Notes under the pieces: model-generated
Told to the model about the DNA's origin: nothing
The model's database searches: none
The model's input: only the letters and a program-made list of their open reading frames with translations
Shown: one piece after another, positions 26,991 to 34,154 of the stretch
How the letters are laid out: the number at the start of each line of letters is the position of its first letter
How positions within the stretch are numbered: the first letter of the stretch is position 1
Source of the DNA: DALYLB01 sp033763135
GTDB lineage: Bacteria; Acidobacteriota; Blastocatellia; RBC074
Assembly: GCA_033763135.1 (NCBI GenBank)
Contig: JANRKY010000184.1
Location: forward strand, 1-64,000
Reading direction: 5' to 3'
DNA: 64,000 nucleotides
Made by a program: the position numbers and the translations under genes

Positions 26991-28916
26991 TTAATCCAAT
27001 GAGAACTCCGATCGCCAGTCCGATTGCTCCTTGAACTCGGGTTGGTCCTTCTTCTCCAGAACGCAGGTCTCGAGGACGAGCGCGTCCATTTCCGTGCGCA
27101 TGAAGCAGCGATAGCTGTCTTCCGGGGTGCAGACGATGGGCTCTCCGCGCACGTTGAAGCTGGTGTTGACGATGATCGGACAGCCGGTCTTCTTCCGGAA
27201 CGCTTCGATGATGTCCCAATAGAGCGGATTGACGTCCCGCCGAACCGTCTGAATGCGCGCGGAATAGTCCACGTGCGTCACGGAAGGGATCTCCGATCGG
27301 ATGACCTTCAGCTTCTCGATGCCCCACAGCTTCTCCTCTTCCGGGGTCATCATGCGCCGACGGCTCTTGCTGACGTCGGCGACGATGAGCATGTACGGGC
27401 TGTCCTCGTTCAATTCGAACCAGTCCGCGACATGTTCCCGAAGCACGCTGGGGGCGAAGGGCCGGAAGCTCTCCCGATACTTGATCTTCAGGTTCATGAT
27501 CGACTGCATCTTGGTCGACCGCGCGTCGCCGATGATGCTCCGTCCGCCGAGCGCGCGCGGGCCGAACTCCATCCGTCCCTGGTGCAGCCCGACGACCTTC
27601 TCGGAGGCCAGCAGCTCGCCCACGGCGTTCGGCAGCTCCTCGCGGCTGTATTTCTTGTAGGGATAGTTGTTGGCCTTGAGATACTTTTCGATCTCTTCTT
27701 CCGTGTCTCGCGGGCCGAGATAGGAGCCCTTCATTCCGTCGGCGAAGAGCCGGGGAACGCCATTGGAATATTCCCGCGAGGATTCCCAGGTCCCCTGCGA
27801 CTCGGGGCTCACGCGGGGCTTGCCGAGATAGCGGTGCCAGATCGCGAGCGCGATGCCCACGGCGCCGCCGGCATCGCCCGCCGCCGGCTGGATCCAGATA
27901 TCGTCGAAGATGTTCGCGCGCAGCAGCTTGCCGTTGGCCACGCAATTGAGCGCCACGCCGCCCGCCATGCAGAGCTTCTTCGAGCCGATCTCCCGGCGGG
28001 CGTACCGGGCCATCTTCAGGACGACCTCCTCCGTGATCTCCTGGACGCTGCGGGCCAGATCCATCTCCCGCTGCGTGACCGTCGATTCCGGCTCGCGCGC
28101 CGGACCGCCGAAGAGCTTGTCGAACACCTTGTTCGTCATCCGCAGGCCCTGGCTGTATTCGAAGTAGTCCTGGTTCATCCGCAGGCTGCCGTCATCGCAG
28201 ATCTCCAGCAGCTTGTCCTTGATCAGCGTGACATACTTCGGCTCGCCATACGGCGCCAGTCCCATGATCTTGTACTCGCCGCTGTTGACCTTGAAGCCGG
28301 TGTAATAGGTGAACGCGCTGTAGAGCAGCCCCAGGCTGTCCGGGAATCGCAGCTCCTTGAGAAGCGTGACTTCGTTGCCTTTTCCGAGGCCGATCGAGCT
28401 GGTCGCCCATTCGCCGACCCCGTCGAGGGTGAGAATCGCGGCCTCCTCGTACGGAGACGGATAGAAGGCGCTGGCTGCGTGGCTCTCGTGGTGATCGCCG
28501 AAGAGCAGCTTCCATTTGAAATCCCTGGCCATCTTCTTTGCGGCGCGATCGTCCTCCGCGCCGGCCGACTTGGCGTACTCGGCTCCGATGATGTCCGGCA
28601 TCCAGAGCTTCTCCTTCATCCACAGCGGCATGGACTTGAGAAACGATTTGAAGCCGTCGGGCGTGTAGTCCAGATAGGTCTCCAGCAGCCGCTCGAATTT
28701 GAGCAGGGGCTTGTCATAAAAGCCCAGGAAATCGACCTGATCGTGGGTCAGCCCGGCCTCCTTGAGGCAATATCGGATGGCGTGAATGGGAAAGCGGAAA
28801 TCGTGTTTGACGCGGGTAAAGCGCTCTTCCTGCGCGGCTGCGATGATCTCGCCGTCGACGACGAGACAGGCCGCAGAATCGTGATAAAAGGCGGATATTC
28901 CGAGGATGTTTGCCAT
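26991..28916 (-). CDS. O-carbamoyltransferase (NodU/TobZ/SxtI-like), paralogue 1
   Basis: A 641-aa member of the same family, with ILGISAFYHDSAACLV, the metal-binding GDHHESHAASAF (His142 and His146), EYKIMGLAPYG, MAGGVALNC and a C-terminal GEPIVCTPEDSYR block. Its closest overall pattern is to the carbamoyltransferase group that includes SxtI and NodU. It is preceded by genes for a DUF5989-like mini-protein and an SxtJ-like membrane protein, an arrangement also known from saxitoxin clusters (SxtI with SxtJ and SxtK) and many polysaccharide loci. It should carbamoylate a hydroxyl of a sugar or side group of the EPS. The ribosome site is weak. Confidence 0.88.
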   Translation of the reverse strand: MANILGISAFYHDSAACLVVDGEIIAAAQEERFTRVKHDFRFPIHAIRYCLKEAGLTHDQVDFLGFYDKPLLKFERLLETYLDYTPDGFKSFLKSMPLWMKEKLWMPDIIGAEYAKSAGAEDDRAAKKMARDFKWKLLFGDHHESHAASAFYPSPYEEAAILTLDGVGEWATSSIGLGKGNEVTLLKELRFPDSLGLLYSAFTYYTGFKVNSGEYKIMGLAPYGEPKYVTLIKDKLLEICDDGSLRMNQDYFEYSQGLRMTNKVFDKLFGGPAREPESTVTQREMDLARSVQEITEEVVLKMARYARREIGSKKLCMAGGVALNCVANGKLLRANIFDDIWIQPAAGDAGGAVGIALAIWHRYLGKPRVSPESQGTWESSREYSNGVPRLFADGMKGSYLGPRDTEEEIEKYLKANNYPYKKYSREELPNAVGELLASEKVVGLHQGRMEFGPRALGGRSIIGDARSTKMQSIMNLKIKYRESFRPFAPSVLREHVADWFELNEDSPYMLIVADVSKSRRRMMTPEEEKLWGIEKLKVIRSEIPSVTHVDYSARIQTVRRDVNPLYWDIIEAFRKKTGCPIIVNTSFNVRGEPIVCTPEDSYRCFMRTEMDALVLETCVLEKKDQPEFKEQSDWRSEFSLD

Positions 28917-29050
28917 AAGATCCAGCTGCTTTCATTTCGCCTCGGGAGCGTGGTCCAGAGGCCGGGAGACTGCTGATTGAGCGATCGAAATCGCTCCCCT
29001 GCCTTGCAGGCGGTGAAAAATCAGCCCCTCTCATTCAGGCGCTGACGGAA

Positions 29051-29090
29051 GGCGCCCGGGCGCGCCGTCGAGGGCGCGGGCCCGGACGCC
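29051..29090. terminator. Imperfect GC-rich hairpin
   Basis: Arms 29051-29066 and 29073-29090 (GGCGCCCGGGCGCGCC against a near-complement) fold around a 6-nt loop. It lies just after the DUF5989-like gene, in the 188-bp gap before the carbamoyltransferase gene. No T run; it might attenuate rather than stop transcription. Confidence 0.4.
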
Positions 29091-29104
29091 TTCAAGGCGC
29101 CCGC

Positions 29105-29263
29105 TTAGAAGAGAGTGTAGATAAAGGGCGCAAGCGCCGAGCTGCCGGCGACGACGAGCAGAACGCCGATTGCCACGAGGACAAAGATGATCGGCGCGAG
29201 CCAGTATTTTTTGTTGTCCTTCATCAGGGACCAGAGTTCGCTCATCACTCTCATTCTCGACAT
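29105..29263 (-). CDS. DUF5989-like (SxtK-type) mini membrane protein
   Basis: A 52-aa protein with a short basic cytoplasmic start (ELWSLMKDNKKYW), one transmembrane segment (IIFVLVAIGVLLVVAG) and the conserved tail SSALAPFIYTLF, which is characteristic of the DUF5989 family. GGAGG lies 7 nt before the ATG at 29263. Members regularly sit beside SxtJ-like proteins and carbamoyltransferases, as here; the role is unknown, possibly anchoring the carbamoyltransferase to the membrane. Confidence 0.75.
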   Translation of the reverse strand: MSRMRVMSELWSLMKDNKKYWLAPIIFVLVAIGVLLVVAGSSALAPFIYTLF

Positions 29264-29365
29264 TGGGGAACCTCCGTGTGGTAGCAATAGTTGATGTGGG
29301 CTGGAGCGCCTGGCCGGGAGCGGGGCGGATCGGCGAAGCCTCAGGCCGGAAATATTGACGTCCGT

Positions 29366-29782
29366 TCAATACATCTTTTCAAAGTGTTTGGGGTCGCGCT
29401 GTCGCGGGTTGTAGGCGGTCCAGTAGGACGGGCCGGCGGGGGCGCGGCGGCGCAAGGGGTCCCAGCCGGTGGCGCGTTTGAAGACGCCGATCGGCATGAC
29501 GATGAGAAAAAAGATGGCGCCGAGCAGGATCGGCGTCGTCACCATGGCCATGAGGCCGGCCAGACCCATCCAGGCGCGATTGGGAAGCACCAGGGCTTTG
29601 GGAAAGACGAGCCCGAAGAACATGAGCAGGGCGCCGACGCCGGCGAAGGCGGTTGCGACGTTGGGCCATCGTCCCTTGTAGAGCCACCAGCTTCCGAGCG
29701 CCAGGAAGACGGCGCCGACGAGAAGGCCGAACTCCCTTTCCGCACGAAAAGAGGTCTTTTTGGTCTGTTGTTTCGACTGCAT
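29366..29782 (-). CDS. SxtJ-like membrane protein
   Basis: A 138-aa protein with the opening RAEREFGLLVGAVFLALGSW, then three to four hydrophobic segments (about residues 18-36, 45-62, 70-88 and 88-105) and a soluble tail rich in Arg, Pro and Tyr (RRRAPAGPSYW, PKHFEKMY). Length, the REFG opening and position next to a DUF5989-like gene and a carbamoyltransferase fit SxtJ-type proteins. AAAGG precedes the ATG. The biochemical function of the family is not known; from context it probably helps present a substrate at the membrane for carbamoylation. Confidence 0.72.
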   Translation of the reverse strand: MQSKQQTKKTSFRAEREFGLLVGAVFLALGSWWLYKGRWPNVATAFAGVGALLMFFGLVFPKALVLPNRAWMGLAGLMAMVTTPILLGAIFFLIVMPIGVFKRATGWDPLRRRAPAGPSYWTAYNPRQRDPKHFEKMY

Positions 29783-29880
29783 GAATATACCTTTCCGAAT
29801 CGCGGGCCCGGGCGAAGGACCGCCCCTTCTCTCGGGCCGCGCGGATCGACTGGCAGGGCCTCCCGAAGATCGGGCGGCGA

Positions 29881-30132
29881 TTACCGGGCTGCCGCCCGCT
29901 GACTGACGAACTCCGAGATCCGGGTGACGGACCGGAAGTTGTCGAGCTCGATCTCGTCGAACGAGATGGTGATCCCGAACTCCTCTTCGAGGCCGGTCAT
30001 CAGTTCGACCAGCGACAGCGAGTCGAGGAGGCCGGAATCCATCAGGTCCGTATCGAAAGTCGGCGCTTCCACATGAATTCTCCGCGAGAGCAATTCGTTG
30101 ATCTTTCCGGGCAGCGTGAGATTGTCGTTCAT
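29881..30132 (-). CDS. Acyl/aminoacyl carrier protein (DltC-like)
   Basis: An 83-aa stand-alone carrier protein. The phosphopantetheine attachment site is Ser38 in GLLDSLSLVEL, and the flanking EEEFGITISFDEIELDNF follows the normal four-helix pattern. The region DLMDSGLLDS...EEEFGI is closer to DltC-type D-alanyl carriers than to fatty-acid ACPs. AAAGGAG stands 8 nt before the start. It is the only carrier protein in the window and should be loaded by the adenylation enzyme encoded at 31192; the two other nearby genes, a formyltransferase and a monooxygenase, are candidates for modifying the bound group. Confidence 0.88.
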   Translation of the reverse strand: MNDNLTLPGKINELLSRRIHVEAPTFDTDLMDSGLLDSLSLVELMTGLEEEFGITISFDEIELDNFRSVTRISEFVSQRAAAR

Positions 30133-30209
30133 CTGGATTACTCCTTTACTGGGTTAAATAGAATGAGGAGAAATCGCCAGGCGCGAGTGCCTGTGCGTTG
30201 GAAAAAAAA

Positions 30210-31202
30210 CTACGTGTTCGACTCCCATTCGAGGCGCGCGCCGTCGGGGAGCGCCTCGGATGCATTGAGGTTCTTGTCGTCGATGATGACGCGGGTGACC
30301 GTCAGCCATTCGTCGGCGCAGGCGACGCGCGCCTTTCCGGCCGCGTCCCGCGCGATCGAGCCGGGCGCGGCATTCGCCGGTTCTCCGGTGAGCGCCGTCT
30401 TGACGAAGGCGATCTCCTGGTCGCCGAGCCTCGATTTCGGGTGGGCCCAGGGCGAATGAAACGGCGAATAGTCCGCCGCGCGAACGAAGTTGAAGACTTC
30501 GCGGGCGGGGCGGGACCAGGCGAGCCGGCCGTTTTCCGGGGTCCCCTTGCCGAAATAGGCGCGCAGGGAGAGATCCTGCTCGATTGCCGGAACCGTGGTC
30601 GGATCGACCGCGGCGGCGTCGAGCAGTTGTCGGATCAGCTCCAGGCCGTGCTTGATGCACTTGGCGCTGACGGAGAAACCGTTGTCGGTCTCTTCGATAT
30701 CAAAGATCGATTGATAGGCGATCGGCCCCGTGTCGATTCCGGCGAGCATCCGGTGAAGGGTCACGCCGTGGGTCTTCTCTCCGTGATAGATCGCCCAGCA
30801 CGGAGCGTTCAAGCCGGCATAGCGCGGCAATGGGCCCGGATGCAGATTGAAGCTCCCGAAGATCGGGGCCTCGACGATCTCGGGCTTGATGACGAACAGG
30901 GAATGCACATTGAGGAGGAGATCCACCTTCTCCTCGCGGAGCACCTGGGCGAAATTGGGGTCCTTGACCAGTTCCGCCGGCCAGGTGCGGACGCCCAGCT
31001 TCTCGGCGTGCTGCCACACCGTCAATCCCCCGACCCCTTTCCGGGTCGGGGAGGCCATCACCCCGACGAGGTGATGATCTCCCTGGGCGACCAGCTTCAG
31101 GGTCTGCGCTCCGGCGGACTCTTCCCCCACCAACAGCACCCGAAGGGGGGCGCGGTTTTCACGCGTCCCTTCACTAGTGGGAAAAGACGAATTATGTTCC
31201 AT
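30210..31202 (-). CDS. Formyltransferase family protein (Fmt/ArnA-like, two domains)
   Basis: A 330-aa formyltransferase with both domains: an N-terminal catalytic domain with VLLVGEES, NLHPGPLPRYAG (Asn and His of the triad) and GIDTGPI (Asp), and a C-terminal Fmt-type domain introduced by LAWSRPAREVFNFVRAADY, which resembles the linker of ArnA. It uses a 10-formyltetrahydrofolate-type donor to formylate an amine. A housekeeping tRNA role is unlikely because the gene overlaps the adenylation gene by 11 nt and is followed by the carrier protein gene; formylation of the carrier-bound amino acid or of an amino sugar is inferred. GGAGG lies about 12 nt before the ATG. Confidence 0.8.
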   Translation of the reverse strand: MEHNSSFPTSEGTRENRAPLRVLLVGEESAGAQTLKLVAQGDHHLVGVMASPTRKGVGGLTVWQHAEKLGVRTWPAELVKDPNFAQVLREEKVDLLLNVHSLFVIKPEIVEAPIFGSFNLHPGPLPRYAGLNAPCWAIYHGEKTHGVTLHRMLAGIDTGPIAYQSIFDIEETDNGFSVSAKCIKHGLELIRQLLDAAAVDPTTVPAIEQDLSLRAYFGKGTPENGRLAWSRPAREVFNFVRAADYSPFHSPWAHPKSRLGDQEIAFVKTALTGEPANAAPGSIARDAAGKARVACADEWLTVTRVIIDDKNLNASEALPDGARLEWESNT

Positions 31203-32826
31203 TTTGCTGGAAGTCCTCCTTCAATTTCCGCCGATCGATCTTCCCATTGGCGTTTTTGGGCAGGCGGTCGAACCGCATCCAGCGGGCGGGAAGCATATAG
31301 TTCGGGAGGGCCTTGCTCATTTCGGTCCGCAATCGGGCGGGCGTGATCTCGACGTCCGGAAGCGGGACATAGGCGCAGCAGATGGTCGCTCCCTCGAACC
31401 CGCCCGTCTCGATGGCCACGATGGCGCACTCTTCGGTGAGCGCCAGGGCGTTCAGGGCCGTCTCGATCTCGCCGAGTTCGATGCGATAGCCCCGGCTCTT
31501 GATCTGCGAGTCGGCTCGTCCAAGATAATAGACGAGGCCGTCTTCGCCCATCTTCGCCAGATCTCCGGTCTTGTAGATCCGGTCGTTCGGGTCCGCGCTG
31601 CCCGGGCGCGGCAGAAAGACGGCGGCGGTCTTTTCGGGATCGAGCCAGTATCCCGGGCTCAGCCCCACGCCCGCGATATAGAGGTCGCCGATCTCGCCGG
31701 TCGGCACAGGTTTGAGGTGCTCGTCGAGAACGATCAGTTCTTCGCCCGCGCAGGGAAGTCCGATGGGAATCTGGGTCGTCTCGTCGGGCGGGCAGGCCGG
31801 CACCGTGTAGTAGCTGCTCGCGATCGTGGCTTCCGTCGGCCCATAGAGGTTGGTGAACTGGACGCTGGGCAGCCGCTGCATCCAGTAGATGAGGGGCGGG
31901 GTCGGGAAGACCTCGCCGCACCACATCAGCCGTTTGAGCGTCGGGAAGTCGTTGGGCTTGACGACATCGGCCTTGGCCATGAAGTTGAGCACCGACGGCA
32001 CCGAGAACCACTGCGTCAGCTCCGATTCCCGGATGAAGCCCGCCAGCTTCTGCGGCGCCAGATTGAGTTCCGTCGGAACGATATGCAGCTGCGCGCCCGC
32101 GGAGAGCGTGCCGTAGATGTCGTAGGTCGACAGATCGAAATGAAGCGGCGGATGGAAGGAGACCTTGTCTTCCGGGACCGTGCCGAAATACTTGACCGCC
32201 CAGTCGACGTAATGCAGCACGTTGGTGTGCGTGATCACGACGCCCTTGGGAACGCCCGTCGAGCCGGACGTGAAGAGGATATGGGCGGCATCGGTCGTGG
32301 CGCTCAGATAGTCCAGCGGCGCGGCCGAAAAGCCGTTCAGGTCTTCGCGGGCGAACTCGGCCTTGAAGTTGGCGCCTTCGACCTTCTCTGCGCCCATCCA
32401 CCCGATCCGAGGGCCGATCCGAGAGCCGATCCGAGAGCCGATCTGGGTCCCGTTCCGGCGCGACTCTTCCGCCATCAGCTCATCGAGCAGCGGGGTCACC
32501 GACCCGTTGCCGAGAATGAAGCGGGGCGTGCAGGCTTCGACGATCTTCTCCACGCGGGCCGCGGGGCTGGAAGGATCGAGCGGAACATAGACGCAATCGG
32601 CCTTCAGGATACCGAGAATGGTCGCGATCGCCGCGGGCGTCTTCGGCATCAGGAAGCAGACCCGGTCGCCCTTCTGGCAACCGGCCTGCTTCAACAGGCG
32701 CGCGAGCCGGTTCGACGTCTCTTCGAGCTCGCCGTAGGTCATGCGCTCCTTCTGATGGACGATGGCAACCTGATCCGGGCGCTGTTCGGCCTGGCCCGTC
32801 ACCAGTTGCTGCAACAGGGAACTCAT
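31192..32826 (-). CDS. Stand-alone amino acid adenylation enzyme (DltA-like)
   Basis: A 544-aa A domain without condensation or carrier domains. Core motifs are complete: ILFTSGSTGVPKG (A3, about 183-195), HFDLSTYDIYG (A4) with Asp232 at the position that binds the substrate alpha-amine, NLYGPTEAT (A5), YKTGDLA (A7) and the catalytic Lys529 in NGKIDRR (A10). MWCGEVFP and the FDLS block resemble DltA, so alanine or a small amino acid is a fair guess. It should load the carrier protein at 29881. ATG at 32826 overlaps the preceding monooxygenase stop by 4 nt. Residues 127-142 are an unusual IGSR/IGPR repeat from tandem 12-nt units. Confidence 0.87.
   Translation of the reverse strand: MSSLLQQLVTGQAEQRPDQVAIVHQKERMTYGELEETSNRLARLLKQAGCQKGDRVCFLMPKTPAAIATILGILKADCVYVPLDPSSPAARVEKIVEACTPRFILGNGSVTPLLDELMAEESRRNGTQIGSRIGSRIGPRIGWMGAEKVEGANFKAEFAREDLNGFSAAPLDYLSATTDAAHILFTSGSTGVPKGVVITHTNVLHYVDWAVKYFGTVPEDKVSFHPPLHFDLSTYDIYGTLSAGAQLHIVPTELNLAPQKLAGFIRESELTQWFSVPSVLNFMAKADVVKPNDFPTLKRLMWCGEVFPTPPLIYWMQRLPSVQFTNLYGPTEATIASSYYTVPACPPDETTQIPIGLPCAGEELIVLDEHLKPVPTGEIGDLYIAGVGLSPGYWLDPEKTAAVFLPRPGSADPNDRIYKTGDLAKMGEDGLVYYLGRADSQIKSRGYRIELGEIETALNALALTEECAIVAIETGGFEGATICCAYVPLPDVEITPARLRTEMSKALPNYMLPARWMRFDRLPKNANGKIDRRKLKEDFQQNGT
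32403..32450. repeat. In-frame 12-nt tandem repeat
   Basis: Three near-identical 12-bp units (CGATCCGAGAGC type; the first has GGGC) plus a degenerate fourth lie inside the adenylation gene. Translated on the minus strand they give an Ile-Gly-Ser/Pro-Arg repeat between the A2 and A3 motifs. Confidence 0.8.
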
Positions 32827-33899
32827 TTCGCCACCCCCCTGCTGGCCGTCGCCGACATCGCGATCGCCTGCTGGAAGACCTTGCCGATATGGAAAAGCTC
32901 TTCCTCCGCCGGTGGAATGTCCAGGATGAAGGTCCGGAAGCCGAGATTGATGTACCGGGCGAGCTCCGTCGCCACCTTCGAGTAATTCCCGACCAGATAA
33001 GGACAGAAGGTCTTGTAGTGCTGGAACGGGATCAGCCAGTAGGGATTGTTGTCCGGCGTCTCTCCCAGATCCGACAACTGTTTGTGCCAGACCGAATCCG
33101 ACGTCCGCATCGCCAGCTGATGCGCCAGCTCGCCCTTCCGATCTTCGGGGAAGCGCTCGTGCGCGATTCGCCAGGCCTCGTCTTCGTCTTCCCGGGCGAT
33201 GATGCCGACGCGCACTCCCGAATTGACGTTTTCGTCCTGCGGGTCGTTCTCGTAATCCCCCGGCGGCTTCGGATACTTGATGGCCGTGGCGCCGATTCGT
33301 CTGGCGGCGGCCAGCCCGGCCTCGGACGACCCCGAAATCAGAATTCCCGGGAACAGCGACGCCGGAAGATGCGGCGTCAGCCGCAGTTTATCGACTGTGT
33401 AAAACTCCCCGCTATAGCTGATCCCCGTCGAACTGCCGAGAAGAAGCTTCAGCACTTCGACATATTCCGCGGTTCGCTCGTAGCGCTTGTCGTGCGGCGT
33501 CAGATCGTTCAGCGCCACCAGATCGTTCTTGAAGCCGCCCGCCAGCATGTTCAGATAGATCTGGCGATTATGCAGATAGGCGAAGCTCGTCACCATCTTG
33601 GCCGCGGTGTACGGGTGCATATAGATGGGCTGCACCGCCACGAGGGGGCACAGCGCCTCCGTGTTCTGAATGATCACCTGCGAGACGAGCCAGGGATCGA
33701 CCAGGGAATTATCCGTGTAGACCAGGATGCCCTTGCATCCGTATTTTTCGCTCCACCGGGCGACATCGATCACGTGATTGTAATAGGCGTCCTGCGACAC
33801 CTGAGAAGACTGGGGACAGGTGGAAAAGATCTGCACGTCGTTTGCGGTGACGTCGAGTGTCCGCACTGGGGCTGCCTCAGCGTTGATGGTTGAACTCAT
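32823..33899 (-). CDS. Luciferase-like FMN-dependent monooxygenase (SsuD-like)
   Basis: A 358-aa flavin-dependent TIM-barrel oxidoreductase of the LLM class. It shows VQIFSTCPQS, the SEKYGCKGILVYTDNS and LVAVQPIYMHPYTAAKM segments, the NMLAGGFKND block and PGILISGSSEAGL, all close to alkanesulfonate monooxygenase SsuD and to LLM proteins found in natural-product clusters. It would oxidise a small substrate with FMNH2 and oxygen supplied by a separate reductase, which is not encoded here. AGGAGG stands 8 nt before the start. It is the first gene of the amino-acid activation set (coupled by ATGA overlap to the adenylation gene), so a carrier-bound or free amino acid is a likely substrate. Confidence 0.85.
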   Translation of the reverse strand: MSSTINAEAAPVRTLDVTANDVQIFSTCPQSSQVSQDAYYNHVIDVARWSEKYGCKGILVYTDNSLVDPWLVSQVIIQNTEALCPLVAVQPIYMHPYTAAKMVTSFAYLHNRQIYLNMLAGGFKNDLVALNDLTPHDKRYERTAEYVEVLKLLLGSSTGISYSGEFYTVDKLRLTPHLPASLFPGILISGSSEAGLAAARRIGATAIKYPKPPGDYENDPQDENVNSGVRVGIIAREDEDEAWRIAHERFPEDRKGELAHQLAMRTSDSVWHKQLSDLGETPDNNPYWLIPFQHYKTFCPYLVGNYSKVATELARYINLGFRTFILDIPPAEEELFHIGKVFQQAIAMSATASRGVAK

Positions 33900-34154
33900 A
33901 GTGAAACCTCCTGATCATAATCAATGGCGTTGGGATATGACCTTTCCAAGTTCGAGCGTAGAAAATCGTCTTTCGATGAGTCGCTCCTCCGAGTGGACGA
34001 AGAAGCGGGAAATGGGCATCCGAGAACCGAGGCGTCCAGGACTAATGGGAAGGGGCTAATTATTATCATACTCAATCCACATTAATTTCCAGCAGTATTT
34101 TTTCCCACCCCGGCCGTGAGGCCGGGGCGCTCGGTTCCTTGGGCAAAGTTCGAA
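33900..34154 (-). promoter_or_regulatory. Probable leader/promoter region of the activation set
   Basis: The 255-bp gap before the monooxygenase gene holds an AT-rich patch (about 34066-34110) with TATGAT/GATAAT-like -10 sequences but no clear -35 box, and a small hairpin at its far end. It is the only sizeable promoter-like gap before the distal module on the minus strand. Confidence 0.35.
34108..34127 (-). terminator. Short hairpin after the beta-helix gene
   Basis: CCCCGGCC and GGCCGGGG pair perfectly around a GTGA loop, 28 nt after the stop of the beta-helix gene. The following bases on the minus strand are TGGGAAAAAA, so there is no T run and termination would be weak. Confidence 0.45.
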
